62,082 bases of DNA, from positions 1 through 62,082 of the forward strand of contig CAITEP010000028.1 of NCBI GenBank assembly GCA_903891475.1, read 5' to 3'. The first letter of the stretch is position 1. The number at the start of each line of letters is the position of its first letter. The notes beneath the pieces are model-generated. The model had not been told where the DNA came from and made no database searches. It saw only the letters and a list, made by a program, of their open reading frames with translations. This stretch comes from an uncultured Mucilaginibacter sp. Its GTDB lineage: Bacteria > Bacteroidota > Bacteroidia > Sphingobacteriales > Sphingobacteriaceae. The translations under genes were made by a program, and so were the position numbers. This document shows, piece after piece, positions 1 through 8,414 of this stretch.

Positions 1-155
1 ATATATTATAATATGTTAATTTATAGATTAATAATAAAAATATGTGTTTTATTGTATATAAACTGTTTAAACTAACCTATAAATTTCTTATTTTAGCAAT
101 GCTTTCTTTTATTATTAATTTTAATATCGAATACTTTTAATAAGTCATCAACATC

Positions 156-527
156 ATGAAAAAAGTTATATTTTTCTTACTATTTGCTTCAGGTTTTAGT
201 TACCATGCCACTGCGCAACAAAAGCCTAAAACTAATTATATGGTTATCACCATTTCTGAACTTAACGGGGTGGCTGTTGGAAAGCCTCTTCCAAATATGA
301 TAGTTACCAGAACTGATTCTGTTCAAGAATTAAAATATGTGAATTTAACTCCAAAAGTTAAGCCAACAGATGTGCTTCCTGCTCATGAGAACCTAATTTT
401 ACAGGCGCTAAAACCATATTTTGATAAAGGTTGGAAACTACTTAGTACCTCCATCGAAATTCCAATTGTTCAAGGTACTTACTATGTTGAAAATTATAGG
501 TATTATTTATCGAAAGACGACCAATAG
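156..527 (+). CDS. Secreted hypothetical protein (123 aa)
   Basis: I do not recognise this family. The first 20 residues form a signal peptide: two lysines, a hydrophobic stretch, then ATAQQ with likely cleavage after ATA-Q. The mature part of about 100 residues is polar, with no membrane segment and no cysteine, so it is probably periplasmic or surface-exposed. It carries aromatic residues near the end (YYVENYRYYL). The ATG at 156 follows AT-rich DNA with no clear ribosome binding site, as is common in Bacteroidota. It stands alone, 90 nt ahead of the DUF92 gene on the same strand. Function is unknown. Confidence 0.7.
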   Translation: MKKVIFFLLFASGFSYHATAQQKPKTNYMVITISELNGVAVGKPLPNMIVTRTDSVQELKYVNLTPKVKPTDVLPAHENLILQALKPYFDKGWKLLSTSIEIPIVQGTYYVENYRYYLSKDDQ

Positions 528-617
528 TAATTGTTAACCGATTTTATTAAATAATAATTTTTACTGTTTTTTAAATTTCATGAAATATTCAGCTCTAAAA
601 TATTAGGGTTAAGTTAT

Positions 618-1328
618 ATGGATTTGACCCTAATTTTTGTCATTTCGATTTTAATTGTTGCTGCCATTGGCTCTTACTTTTTAAAAAAATTAACATTTTT
701 TGGTGGATTAACTGCATTTATTGTTGGTTTAGGAGTTTACCTAGGAACAAGTTTTATTGGCTTAACCTTATTGATTTTATTTTTTGTTATTGGTACCATT
801 GCAACCAAGTGGAAAGCCTCTAAAAAACAATTCAATAAGATTTATGTAAATCAGAGTAATGGGCGTACCGCTCAACAGGTAATTGCAAATGGCGGTGTGC
901 CCGCAATACTATCATTATTGGCTATTTTTTTTCCACAACATCTAAGCGTTTTACAAGTTATGTTAGCGGGTAGCTTGTCAGCAGCCTTGGCCGATACATT
1001 ATCCTCTGAATTAGGTATAATATATGGTTCCAATTTTTACGATTCTTTAAGCTTAAAAAAGGCTTTACCTGGCCCTGACGGAATTATTAGTATCGAAGGA
1101 TTAGTAATCGGCATTATTGGCTCATCATTATTGGCAATAGTTTTTTGTTTAGAAGTTGGAAATTTTAATTTCTTAGGTGCTATTATAGTCTCCGGTACAA
1201 TTGGTAACCTGGTAGATTCCTTAATTGGAGCAACGCTCGAGCGGAAAGGTTTTGTAGGAAACAATATGGTAAATTTTTTAAATACCATTACAGGTTCGCT
1301 TGTTTGTTTTATTTGGATTATCTACTAG
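618..1328 (+). CDS. DUF92 family integral membrane protein
   Basis: This 236-residue protein is almost entirely hydrophobic, with about six to seven predicted transmembrane helices. It matches the DUF92 family as I remember it: the NGRTAQQVIANGG stretch near residue 75, SAALADTLSSELG near residue 120, and a glycine-rich GTIGNLVDSLIGATLERKG near residue 195. The plant member of the family (VTE6) is a phytyl-phosphate kinase that uses CTP. The bacterial role is not settled, but a polyprenol or phytol phosphate kinase role is plausible. Length is normal for the family. It is in the same direction as its neighbours but the gaps suggest separate transcription. Confidence 0.8.
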   Translation: MDLTLIFVISILIVAAIGSYFLKKLTFFGGLTAFIVGLGVYLGTSFIGLTLLILFFVIGTIATKWKASKKQFNKIYVNQSNGRTAQQVIANGGVPAILSLLAIFFPQHLSVLQVMLAGSLSAALADTLSSELGIIYGSNFYDSLSLKKALPGPDGIISIEGLVIGIIGSSLLAIVFCLEVGNFNFLGAIIVSGTIGNLVDSLIGATLERKGFVGNNMVNFLNTITGSLVCFIWIIY

Positions 1329-1447
1329 GTATTGGGTTTTAGCTTCAAAAAATCAAAAAAATTAATCAATAAAACGTTGAATTTATTTATATTGCCTCAT
1401 CATTCATTATAACATAAGCTATTTCAATTAACTATTACTCATTAAAC

Positions 1448-1984
1448 ATGAAACATTCGCGTATTAGCAATTATTTTTTTCTGATTCTTGTTCTTTTCAC
1501 CTGCTTGGAAGCGTGTAAAGCAAAAAAAATTCCACCAAAACCTACGCCACCGGCACCCGATAGTGCCAAGGTTGCAAAAGTAGTAGAAGCACCAAAACCA
1601 CCAGAGCCTGCTCCGGTACCTCCACCGCCGCCACCAGCTCCACCACAAATAAACTATAGTTTTAATAATATTCAGTTTGAATTTAATTCATCGGTTTTAA
1701 AAACTGAATCGTATCCAATATTGGATAATGCGGTTTTATCAATGAAAGCTGATCCATCTGTAAAATTCACGTTAAGCGGTTATGCATCTGCCGAGGGTAC
1801 AGAGGAACATAATATGCAACTTTCAATTGACAGAGCCAATGCAGTAAAAGTTTATCTAATTAACGCCGGAATTAGTGCGGATAATCTAACCGCAAAAGGA
1901 TTTGGTCAAGCCAACCCAGTAGCTGATAATAGCACTGAGGAAGGTAGGGTATTGAATCGTAGGGTAGAAGTTAAAAAACAATAA
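1448..1984 (+). CDS. OmpA-domain outer-membrane lipoprotein (Pal-like)
   Basis: The 178-residue product starts with a lipoprotein signal (hydrophobic core, then LEAC, the lipobox with Cys23). A proline- and alanine-rich spacer of about 40 residues follows (PPKPTPPAP to PPPPPPAPP). From about residue 75 to the end there is an OmpA C-terminal peptidoglycan-binding domain: the NIQFEFNSS strand, LSGYASAEGTEEHNMQLSIDRA and GFGQANPVADN, ending in NRRVEVKK. The spacer probably reaches from the outer membrane lipid anchor to peptidoglycan. It resembles Pal, but no tol genes are nearby, so it is a generic OmpA-family lipoprotein. A hairpin and a strong terminator follow the stop codon. Confidence 0.88.
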   Translation: MKHSRISNYFFLILVLFTCLEACKAKKIPPKPTPPAPDSAKVAKVVEAPKPPEPAPVPPPPPPAPPQINYSFNNIQFEFNSSVLKTESYPILDNAVLSMKADPSVKFTLSGYASAEGTEEHNMQLSIDRANAVKVYLINAGISADNLTAKGFGQANPVADNSTEEGRVLNRRVEVKKQ

Positions 1985-1986
1985 AG

Positions 1987-2054
1987 GTATATCTCTTTTT
2001 TAGATATACATATCAAAGTAAAAGGGAACAGTGTTAAGTTGTTCCCTTTTTTGT
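1987..2054 (+). terminator. Hairpin plus intrinsic terminator after the OmpA gene
   Basis: Two hairpins are visible. GTATATCT/AGATATAC lies at about 1987-2009. A stronger one, AAGGGAACA/TGTTCCCTT at about 2020-2050, is followed by TTTTTTGTTTT. The second also has an A/T-rich flank on its other side, so it could stop the convergent hypC transcript too. Confidence 0.8.
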
Positions 2055-2091
2055 TTTATTAGTTGGTTAAAATATTTCGAAATCAATATAA

Positions 2092-2346
2092 TTAAGTAAT
2101 GGTATCTAATTCATCCACTTCACCCATTTCTTTTAAATAGTTAAAAACTTTAATTGCCTCCTCTTCATCTACTTTACCAATGGCTACGCCAACATGTACC
2201 AAAACATAATCACCCACCTTGGCATAAGGGAGCATGCACAAGTTCACATCTTTTCTAATTCCACCGAATGAAACTTTTCCAGTTCGGAACAAGTCGTCAA
2301 ATTGTGCATCTATTTCTAATATCTTACCAGGAATCGCTAAACACAT
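2092..2346 (-). CDS. hypC: Hydrogenase maturation chaperone HypC
   Basis: HypC is the small chaperone that, with HypD, carries the Fe(CN)2CO group into the [NiFe] hydrogenase large subunit precursor. The 84-residue product begins MCLAIPGK, the family signature, whose Cys2 becomes N-terminal after methionine removal and binds the metal unit. An in-frame TTG nine bases upstream would add three residues before this signature, so I chose the ATG at 2346. The remainder (GGIRKDVNLCML, GDYVLVHVGVAIGKVDEEEA) fits the HypC/HupF family. It is the last gene of a hypA-hypB-hypC unit. Its usual partners hypD, hypE and hypF are not in the window. Confidence 0.93.
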   Translation of the reverse strand: MCLAIPGKILEIDAQFDDLFRTGKVSFGGIRKDVNLCMLPYAKVGDYVLVHVGVAIGKVDEEEAIKVFNYLKEMGEVDELDTIT

Positions 2347-2413
2347 AAGCTTCAAAATTTAAACCTTTTCTAAAGTAATACCCTTCAATATATATTAATA
2401 AAAAAATAAGCTT

Positions 2414-3241
2414 TTAACAAACAACTTCTGGTTGTAATACTTTTGATTTTAACCATTTATACCATTTATCTAATCCTTCACCTGAAGTGCAACTTACCTC
2501 TATAATCTCTAAATGATGATTCACTTTTTTAGCATTTGCCTTTACTTTTTCGATATCAAAGGGTACGTAAGGCAAGAGGTCGGTTTTATTGATGATACAA
2601 AGCGTAGAGCTATAAAACATATCGGGATATTTCAATGGTTTGTCATCTCCTTCCGTAACACTTATTATTACCACTCTTTCCTTTTCACCTAAATCAAACA
2701 TTGCCGGGCATACCAAGTTGCCTACATTTTCAATAAACATAACGGAGTTATCTTTAGGCTTTAGCCCTTGCAGGGCATGCAATACCATATGCGCATCTAA
2801 ATGACAGCCTTTACCAGTATTTATTTGGGTTACCCTTGTTCCTGTTTCGGCAATCCTGTTGGCATCATTATTGGTTTGCTGGTCGCCTTCAATTACCACA
2901 AATTCTAGTTCATTTTTTAAATCTATTAATGTTCTTTCAAGTAAGGATGTTTTTCCAGAACCTGGAGAGCTTACCAAATTTAACGCCAATATATTTTTAG
3001 CATCAAAATAGCCTCGATTGCGCTCGGCTAATAGGTTGTTTTGCTGCAATATATCCTGCTCCACATCAATCACTTTTTTTTCGGGATGTGAATGGTTGTG
3101 CTTTTCATCATGATCATGCGTATGGCTATGCTCATGCGAATGAAGGTGTTGATGGTTGTGGTCATGTCCATTATTTTCATCTTTATCAACTAATTGATAG
3201 GTTGTTTTGCTGTCTGGTCCACAGCCGCAAGTAGCACACAT
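2414..3241 (-). CDS. hypB: Hydrogenase nickel incorporation GTPase HypB
   Basis: HypB is a GTPase that works with HypA to insert nickel into the hydrogenase large subunit. The N-terminus has the high-affinity nickel motif (MCATCGCGP). A histidine-rich stretch at about residues 25-53 carries many His in HxHxH patterns and probably stores nickel. The P-loop is SSPGSGKTS near residue 92. Further G-domain motifs are VIEGDQQTNNDA near 118 and NKTDLLPYVPFD near 218. The 275-residue length is normal for a form with a His-rich extension. It lies between hypA and hypC with short gaps, consistent with one transcript. Confidence 0.95.
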   Translation of the reverse strand: MCATCGCGPDSKTTYQLVDKDENNGHDHNHQHLHSHEHSHTHDHDEKHNHSHPEKKVIDVEQDILQQNNLLAERNRGYFDAKNILALNLVSSPGSGKTSLLERTLIDLKNELEFVVIEGDQQTNNDANRIAETGTRVTQINTGKGCHLDAHMVLHALQGLKPKDNSVMFIENVGNLVCPAMFDLGEKERVVIISVTEGDDKPLKYPDMFYSSTLCIINKTDLLPYVPFDIEKVKANAKKVNHHLEIIEVSCTSGEGLDKWYKWLKSKVLQPEVVC

Positions 3242-3277
3242 AATACTAGGGTTTAATAGTTCTATTAAATATTTAAT

Positions 3278-3619
3278 TTATGATACCAGCAGAGATTTTA
3301 CTTTTAGCTCTTTTCCCTGCATAATAGCTATCAAATGCTCCCCACAAGCTGGGCAAGCATCAAAATAATTTTTTATCTCAAATTCTGCCTCGCAATCAAG
3401 GCATTTGGCTTTTGCCAGAATAGTATTTATCTTTTTTGTAGTTCCATTTAGCATGGTTCCTTTTATAGCCTGTGTCCAAGCAAATTCCATGCTTTGCATA
3501 TCAATCCCGCTCAGGGCTCCTATATCAAGCTCTATTTCATCAATAAATTGTGCATCAGCTGCCTTGGCATAATCCTCGGCTATCTTAATAATTCCCATTA
3601 CTATGGAAAGCTCGTGCAT
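3278..3619 (-). CDS. hypA: Hydrogenase nickel metallochaperone HypA
   Basis: HypA binds nickel through its N-terminal Met-His and delivers it with HypB. The protein starts MHELSIVMGI, so His2 and Glu3 are present. A zinc-binding loop near residues 73-93 has two CxxC pairs (CLDC and CPAC). The 113-residue length is typical. It is the first gene of the hypABC unit and diverges from hyaA across a 232-nt promoter region. A CRP/FNR-like palindrome and a TAnnTTTG box upstream (3711-3745) probably control it. Confidence 0.95.
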   Translation of the reverse strand: MHELSIVMGIIKIAEDYAKAADAQFIDEIELDIGALSGIDMQSMEFAWTQAIKGTMLNGTTKKINTILAKAKCLDCEAEFEIKNYFDACPACGEHLIAIMQGKELKVKSLLVS

Positions 3620-3710
3620 ACTTCTTGATTGATTATCAGGTTAATTTTGTTTCAAATTTACAATGGACTAGTTTGACCATTTTGTTATTAAAACATAATT
3701 CAAATGTATC

Positions 3711-3718
3711 CTAATCAA
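3711..3718 (-). promoter_or_regulatory. Candidate -7 box for hypABC
   Basis: On the minus strand this reads TACATTTG, matching the Bacteroidota -7 consensus TAnnTTTG. No TTTG -33 element is seen at the right distance. The palindrome at 3730-3745 sits where a -33 element would lie, suggesting activator dependence or repression. Confidence 0.5.
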
Positions 3719-3729
3719 TAAAGTTTATA

Positions 3730-3745
3730 TGTGATAACTATCACA
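3730..3745. promoter_or_regulatory. CRP/FNR-like palindromic operator between hypA and hyaA
   Basis: The sequence is TGTGATAACTATCACA, a perfect TGTGA-N6-TCACA inverted repeat as bound by Crp/Fnr-family regulators. It lies about 107 nt upstream of hyaA and 111 nt upstream of hypA. Its centre is about 64 nt before the inferred hyaA start point, a class I activator position. The regulator itself is not in the window. Confidence 0.6.
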
Positions 3746-3765
3746 CTATTAAGTGACTCTGCTTA

Positions 3766-3795
3766 TTTGTGATGAAAAATACTCAAGTACATTTG
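3766..3795 (+). promoter_or_regulatory. Candidate Bacteroidota promoter for hyaABCD
   Basis: TTTG at 3766-3769 and TACATTTG at 3788-3795 are 18 nt apart, fitting the -33/-7 pattern of the Bacteroidota primary sigma factor. The hyaA ATG follows 56 nt after the -7 box. Confidence 0.6.
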
Positions 3796-3851
3796 ATATA
3801 ATTATTTAACCAATTAGCCTGAGTTAGCCAATCATTTAAAACAAAAAAATT

Positions 3852-4979
3852 ATGGATAATGATATTATTCCTAAACAACCTACTTATTACGAGGAGGTTG
3901 AGCGAAAAGGGTACTCCCGACGCGATTTTGTGAAGTTTGTAAGTTTAATGACCGCCTTTATAGGTTTAGAGCAATCTGCCATAGGTCAGGTTGCTAAGGC
4001 TTTACAAACAAAACCAAGAATGCCGGTTATATGGCTGCATTTTCAAGAGTGTACCTGTTGCAGCGAAAGTTTCATCCGTTCATCACACCCTATAGTCGCG
4101 GATATCTTGCTTGATAAAATTTCACTAGATTATAGTGAGACCTTAATGGCTGCATCAGGCACCCAGGCCGAAGCCGCACTCAATAACACCATGACCAAAT
4201 ATAAAGGGCAATACATTTTATGTGTTGAAGGTAGCGTGCCAATGGGTGCCGATGGTGTTTATTGTATGATAGGTGGTAAAACCTCTTTCCAAATATTAAA
4301 TGAGGTGGCAGAAGGCGCTGCCGCCATTATTGCATGGGGTAGCTGTGCCAGTAATGGTTGTGTACAATCGGCCAAACCAAATCCTACAAAGGCAACCCCA
4401 ATTCATAAGCTTATTACAAATAAACCAATTATTAAAGTACCCGGTTGCCCACCAATTGGCGAGGTAATGGCTGGAGTTATTGTTCATTACTTAACATTCG
4501 GCAAAATACCTGAATTAGATAGGCTAGGGCGTCCAAAAGCATTTTACAACAAACGTGTGCACGATACCTGTTATCGCCGTCCGTTTTATGATGCTGGCTT
4601 ATTTGTGGAGAGCTTTGACGACGAAAATGCTAAAAACGGTTATTGCCTTTACAAAATGGGGTGCAAAGGGCCAACTACTTACAATGCTTGTGCGGTTACT
4701 AAATGGAACGGAGGTACCAGTTTCCCAATTCAAGCAGGGCATCCTTGCATAGGTTGTAGCGAAGAGAATTTTTGGGACAACGGCAGGTTATATGATAGGG
4801 CATCCGCTTTTGCTGGTTTTGGTATTGAAGCCGATGCTGATACTTTAGGTAAAGTAGCACTGGGAGTTACTTTAGGCGCGGTTGCCGTTCATGCGGTGGC
4901 TACCAATTTTGGCAAAGGCAAAACCATACATAACCACATAGAAGAAGGTAATGAAAGCGAGCACGAATTGGAATCATAA
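3852..4979 (+). CDS. hyaA: [NiFe] hydrogenase small subunit, oxygen-tolerant type
   Basis: This is the Fe-S electron-transfer subunit of a membrane-bound uptake hydrogenase. An N-terminal twin-arginine signal (SRRDFVK at residues 22-28) sends the folded dimer to the periplasm. The proximal-cluster region has ECTCCSES with Cys67, Cys69 and Cys70, plus Cys138 in GVYC, Cys165 and Cys199. Cys69 and Cys138 occupy the two positions that are glycine in standard enzymes and cysteine in O2-tolerant group 1d enzymes with a [4Fe-3S] cluster. Distal ligands are His237, Cys240, Cys265 and Cys271. Medial ligands are Cys280, Cys299 and Cys302. A C-terminal hydrophobic helix (about 333-352) anchors it to the membrane. 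Length (375 aa) is normal. Confidence 0.95.
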   Translation: MDNDIIPKQPTYYEEVERKGYSRRDFVKFVSLMTAFIGLEQSAIGQVAKALQTKPRMPVIWLHFQECTCCSESFIRSSHPIVADILLDKISLDYSETLMAASGTQAEAALNNTMTKYKGQYILCVEGSVPMGADGVYCMIGGKTSFQILNEVAEGAAAIIAWGSCASNGCVQSAKPNPTKATPIHKLITNKPIIKVPGCPPIGEVMAGVIVHYLTFGKIPELDRLGRPKAFYNKRVHDTCYRRPFYDAGLFVESFDDENAKNGYCLYKMGCKGPTTYNACAVTKWNGGTSFPIQAGHPCIGCSEENFWDNGRLYDRASAFAGFGIEADADTLGKVALGVTLGAVAVHAVATNFGKGKTIHNHIEEGNESEHELES

Positions 4980-5009
4980 AAACAACTCAAATCATAATAA
5001 TATAAAATC

Positions 5010-6734
5010 ATGAGTAAGAGAATAGTTGTTGACCCTATCACTAGGATTGAAGGTCATTTACGAATAGAAGCGGATATTGAGAACGGTAAAATAAAAGACG
5101 CCTTTAGCAGTGGCACCATGGTGCGATTGCTAGAAGAAATTTTACAAGGCCGCGACCCACGCGATGCCTGGGCATTTGTTGGCAGGGTTTGTGGAGTTTG
5201 TACTTCCATTCACTCATTAACTTCGGTTAGATGCGTTGAAGATGCTTTGGATATTAAAATACCACCAAATGCTGAACTGGTGCGCAATATTATGTTTTGT
5301 GCACAATACATGCACGACCATGTGGTGCATTTTTACCATTTGCATGCCATGGATTGGGTTGATGTGGTAAATGCACTAAAAGCCGACCCAAAAAAAACTT
5401 CGGAACTCGCACAAAGTATATCACATTGGCCAAAAAGTTCGACAGGATATTTTAGCGATATCCAAAAACGCATTGGCAAGTTTGTAGCCAGTGGACAGTT
5501 AGGTATCTTCTCAAACGGATATTGGGGACATAAAGCCTATAAATTGCCAGCCGAAGTTAACCTAATTGGCCTAGCGCATTACCTTGAAGCATTGGAATGG
5601 CAAAAGGAAATTGTAAAAATACACGCCATTTTTGGAGGTAAAAACCCACACCCTAATTATTTAGTAGGAGGGATGGCCTGTGCTATCAACTTAGATGATG
5701 TAAGCATGATCAATGCCGAAAGACTGGCCTATGTTGGTCAGCTTTTGCAGGATGGTAAAGATTTTATAGAACAGGTTTATATACCTGATTTGATGGCTAT
5801 AGCCTCCTTTTATAAAGATTGGGGTGCAATTGGAGGTGGATTGGGTAATTATTTGGTTTATGGCGATTTACCAACCAACGGCTATCGTGATTCTTCTGCA
5901 TATAAATTCCCTGGTGGTGCCATCCTAAATAAGGATGTAAGCAAAATTTACGAGGTTGATTTAAGGAAAGATGATGAGGTACAAGAGTTTATTACCCACT
6001 CATGGTATGAATATGCAGGTGGAAACGATCAAGGGTTGCATCCATGGAAAGGCGAAAGTAAGGTAAAATATAGCGGACCAAAACCACCATTCGACCATTT
6101 GGAAACTGATAAAAAATATAGCTATTTAAAAACACCAAGGTGGAAAGGCAATGCTATGGAAGTAGGGCCTTTGGCAAGGGTGCTAGTAGGTTATGGGCTT
6201 GGAAGAGAAGATTTTAAGGAGGTAGTTGATAAGGCTTTGAAAGATTTGAATGTACCTATTACTGCCTTGTTCTCTACCTTAGGTCGAACAGCAGCTCGCG
6301 GACTGGAAAGCACTTTAACTGCCCAATGGGGACTTGATTTTTATAACCAATTGTTGGCAAACATAAAAGCTGGGGATACCCGTATGGCTGATATGAGCAA
6401 ATTTGACCCGGCGACTTGGCCAAAATCGGCATTTGGGGTTGGGCATACTGAGGCACCTCGCGGTGCGCTGGCGCATTGGATAAATATCCAAGATCAAAAA
6501 ATAGCCAATTACCAATTAGTGGTACCAACTACATGGAACGCATCCCCACGCGACAGCAAAGGCGGTATGTCGGCCTATGAGGCGGCACTCATTGATACAC
6601 CGGTTTCAGACGAAACGCAACCATTGGAAATATTAAGAACCATTCATAGTTTCGACCCATGTATGGCTTGCAGCGTGCATTTATATGATGAAGAAGGTAA
6701 AACAATTAATAGGGTAAGTGTTTTAGGCGATTAA
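5010..6734 (+). CDS. hyaB: [NiFe] hydrogenase large catalytic subunit
   Basis: The large subunit holds the NiFe centre that oxidises H2. The four cysteine ligands are visible: Cys61 and Cys64 in RVCGVC, and Cys551 and Cys554 in DPCMACSVH. Beyond His557 there is a 17-residue C-terminal tail (starting LYDEEGK), which the protease HyaD should remove after nickel insertion. The RIEGH motif lies at residues 12-16. Length (574 aa) agrees with group 1 enzymes. The gene begins 30 nt after hyaA and is followed by the cytochrome b and protease genes, so the unit makes a complete membrane-bound H2:quinone oxidoreductase. The unit continues directly into hyaC. Confidence 0.96.
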   Translation: MSKRIVVDPITRIEGHLRIEADIENGKIKDAFSSGTMVRLLEEILQGRDPRDAWAFVGRVCGVCTSIHSLTSVRCVEDALDIKIPPNAELVRNIMFCAQYMHDHVVHFYHLHAMDWVDVVNALKADPKKTSELAQSISHWPKSSTGYFSDIQKRIGKFVASGQLGIFSNGYWGHKAYKLPAEVNLIGLAHYLEALEWQKEIVKIHAIFGGKNPHPNYLVGGMACAINLDDVSMINAERLAYVGQLLQDGKDFIEQVYIPDLMAIASFYKDWGAIGGGLGNYLVYGDLPTNGYRDSSAYKFPGGAILNKDVSKIYEVDLRKDDEVQEFITHSWYEYAGGNDQGLHPWKGESKVKYSGPKPPFDHLETDKKYSYLKTPRWKGNAMEVGPLARVLVGYGLGREDFKEVVDKALKDLNVPITALFSTLGRTAARGLESTLTAQWGLDFYNQLLANIKAGDTRMADMSKFDPATWPKSAFGVGHTEAPRGALAHWINIQDQKIANYQLVVPTTWNASPRDSKGGMSAYEAALIDTPVSDETQPLEILRTIHSFDPCMACSVHLYDEEGKTINRVSVLGD

Positions 6735-6749
6735 TTTAAAAACAATAGT

Positions 6750-7502
6750 ATGTCAAATAAATATATACATATCCCACGCTTACGAAGGGTTTATGTGTGG
6801 GAACTGCCGGTAAGGTTTTATCACTGGCTAAACGCGTTGGTTATATTAGTTTTGGTAATAACAGGTTTTTATATATCTAACCCGCTGGGTCTATTAAGTC
6901 ATAATGATGCCTCGCATCAATATACAATGGGCTGGATTAGGTATTTTCATTTTGCGGCCGCTTACCTGTTCTTTTTTAATTTCCTATTCCGTTTATACTG
7001 GGGTTTTGTAGGTAACAAATTTGCCAACTGGAAGCAATTTATCCCCACTTCAAAAAGATTTTTTAAAGAGATGTGGGTAGTATTTAAAATTGATATCTTG
7101 ATGCTGAAAAAGGATGGTAAAGAGCAGGACCATTTAAGTATTGGGCATAATGCCATGGCAGGTTTTATTTATTTTTTAACTTTCCTAGCCTTCTTGGTTC
7201 AATGTTTAACAGGTTTTGGCTTATATGCTGGTATGTCATCCTGGTGGCTGCCTAAATTATTCGCTTGGGTACCTGCTATATTTGGCGGCGATATTTTAAC
7301 CAGACAAATCCACCACTGGTCAATGTGGTTTTTCATTCTTTTTGCTATCGTTCACGTTTATTTGGTATTTTATCATGATTATGTTGAAGGTCGCGGCGAA
7401 ATCAGCAGCATGGGTGGAGGATTTAAGTTTATTGAAGAGGAAATGTTTGAAAAGAACGCGCATCAAACCCCAAACCCCGAAAAAGAAAATGGAAAGAAAT
7501 AA
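6750..7502 (+). CDS. hyaC: Hydrogenase b-type cytochrome subunit
   Basis: HyaC is the di-heme membrane subunit that passes electrons from the small subunit to quinone. The 250-residue protein has four transmembrane segments at about 25-48, 65-88, 138-163 and 182-208. Candidate heme ligands lie in or next to them: the His of VRFYHWLN, the His of IRYFHFAAAY, and the histidines of QIHHWSMWFF and IVHVYLVFYHDY. This is the usual pattern of Ni/Fe-hydrogenase b-type cytochromes. A soluble tail of about 30 residues ends in lysines. Its 3' end overlaps hyaD by 14 nt, suggesting translational coupling. Confidence 0.93.
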   Translation: MSNKYIHIPRLRRVYVWELPVRFYHWLNALVILVLVITGFYISNPLGLLSHNDASHQYTMGWIRYFHFAAAYLFFFNFLFRLYWGFVGNKFANWKQFIPTSKRFFKEMWVVFKIDILMLKKDGKEQDHLSIGHNAMAGFIYFLTFLAFLVQCLTGFGLYAGMSSWWLPKLFAWVPAIFGGDILTRQIHHWSMWFFILFAIVHVYLVFYHDYVEGRGEISSMGGGFKFIEEEMFEKNAHQTPNPEKENGKK

Positions 7503-7998
7503 AAACACTTTAATACTTGGGATTGGTAATTACCTAATGGGTGATGAAGGCATAGGAGTACACGTTGCTAAACAATTAGAGAATGAACTATTACCAGCTG
7601 GTGTTGATGTGCTTGATGGGGGTACTGGTGGCTTTTACTTGCTAGAGTATTTTGAAATTTACAAACATGTTATTTTGGTGGATGCCACCCTAGATGGAAA
7701 TACTCCGGGAACCATTCGTCTCATAAAACCAAGGTTTGCTTCTGATTTCCCTCCGGCTATGAGTACACATGATATAGGTTTAAAAGACTTAGTAAGTGCT
7801 CTACAAGTATTAGGCAAAATGCCCGAAATTGATCTTTTTGTGGTAAGTATACATTCTATTCAACAACAAGGCATCGAGCTAACCCCAGCCATAGCTGGAG
7901 TGGTACCTGATATAATTAACAAAATTAGATGCTTAGTAGCTTTAGATGAATCAATATTTACAGAACCTACAATTGAGAACATGATTGCTATTGATTAA
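7489..7998 (+). CDS. hyaD: Hydrogenase maturation endopeptidase HyaD
   Basis: HyaD cuts the C-terminal tail of HyaB once nickel is in place. The nickel-sensing residues of the family are present: Glu20 in MGDEGIG, Asp65 in VDATLDG and His94 in STHDIG. The open frame extends upstream to 7342 inside hyaC, but the family begins just before the LILGIGN strand. The ATG at 7489 gives MERNKNTLILGIGN, a normal 169-residue protein. It overlaps the end of hyaC by 14 nt. A strong terminator follows, so hyaABCD is a complete transcription unit without hyaE/F-like accessory genes. Confidence 0.93.
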   Translation: MERNKNTLILGIGNYLMGDEGIGVHVAKQLENELLPAGVDVLDGGTGGFYLLEYFEIYKHVILVDATLDGNTPGTIRLIKPRFASDFPPAMSTHDIGLKDLVSALQVLGKMPEIDLFVVSIHSIQQQGIELTPAIAGVVPDIINKIRCLVALDESIFTEPTIENMIAID

Positions 7999-8016
7999 AC
8001 TTTTAATGCTTAAAAT

Positions 8017-8052
8017 AAAAGGGTATTTCAAATATTTGAGATGCCCTTTTTG
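8017..8052 (+). terminator. Intrinsic terminator after hyaD
   Basis: A long hairpin with arms AAAGGGTATTTCAAAT and ATTTGAGATGCCCTTT is followed by TTTGTTT. It closes the hydrogenase structural unit. Confidence 0.85.
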
Positions 8053-8124
8053 TTTAAGGCTATACATTTTGTTTATTTAGGAATTAATAAGATATATGTT
8101 TTTTTAACACCTGGTTTAATAAAA

Positions 8125-8265
8125 TTATTTCCTGTTCTTTTTACAAGCCTCACTACAATATAATACTTCATCCCAACACCTTTCCCATTTTTTTCTCCAA
8201 GTAAAAGGTCTGTTGCAGGTTTTACAAATTTTAGTAGGAAGGTTCTCTTTTTTTACATTTTTCAA
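8125..8265 (-). CDS. DUF2256 small zinc-ribbon protein (46 aa), non-ATG start
   Basis: This frame encodes a short basic protein containing [20 protein letters not shown] followed by [13 protein letters not shown]. That is the DUF2256 pattern: a CxxC pair, a WRKKW block and a CSxxC pair, which together probably bind one zinc. The function of the family is unknown. There is no ATG in frame: the upstream stop leaves only TTG codons, and I chose the one at 8265 because family members begin a few residues before NLP. Another TTG lies 24 nt upstream. The gene sits alone between the hydrogenase terminator and the end of the phosphonate locus, and is easily missed because of its size. Confidence 0.75.
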   Translation of the reverse strand: MKNVKKENLPTKICKTCNRPFTWRKKWERCWDEVLYCSEACKKNRK

Positions 8266-8414
8266 TGTTCTACTTTTATTATTCAAAATTGAAAGAAAAT
8301 TGTATTAACAGCAATTTTTTAAACAATAAATTTTATATTTTAGAGAGCAGGATGAGTTTTTATATTTCTTAACTTTTACTAATTGAAAAACTAATAATAA
8401 AGAAATTTATCATT

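Noticed and set aside
1442..1648. Minus-strand frame opposite the OmpA gene rich in Trp and Cys
   Set aside because: Antisense of the proline-rich codons of the lipoprotein; no homology-like features.
7342..7488. N-terminal extension of HyaD inside hyaC
   Set aside because: The family starts just before LILGIGN; the extra 49 codons read the hyaC sequence out of frame.
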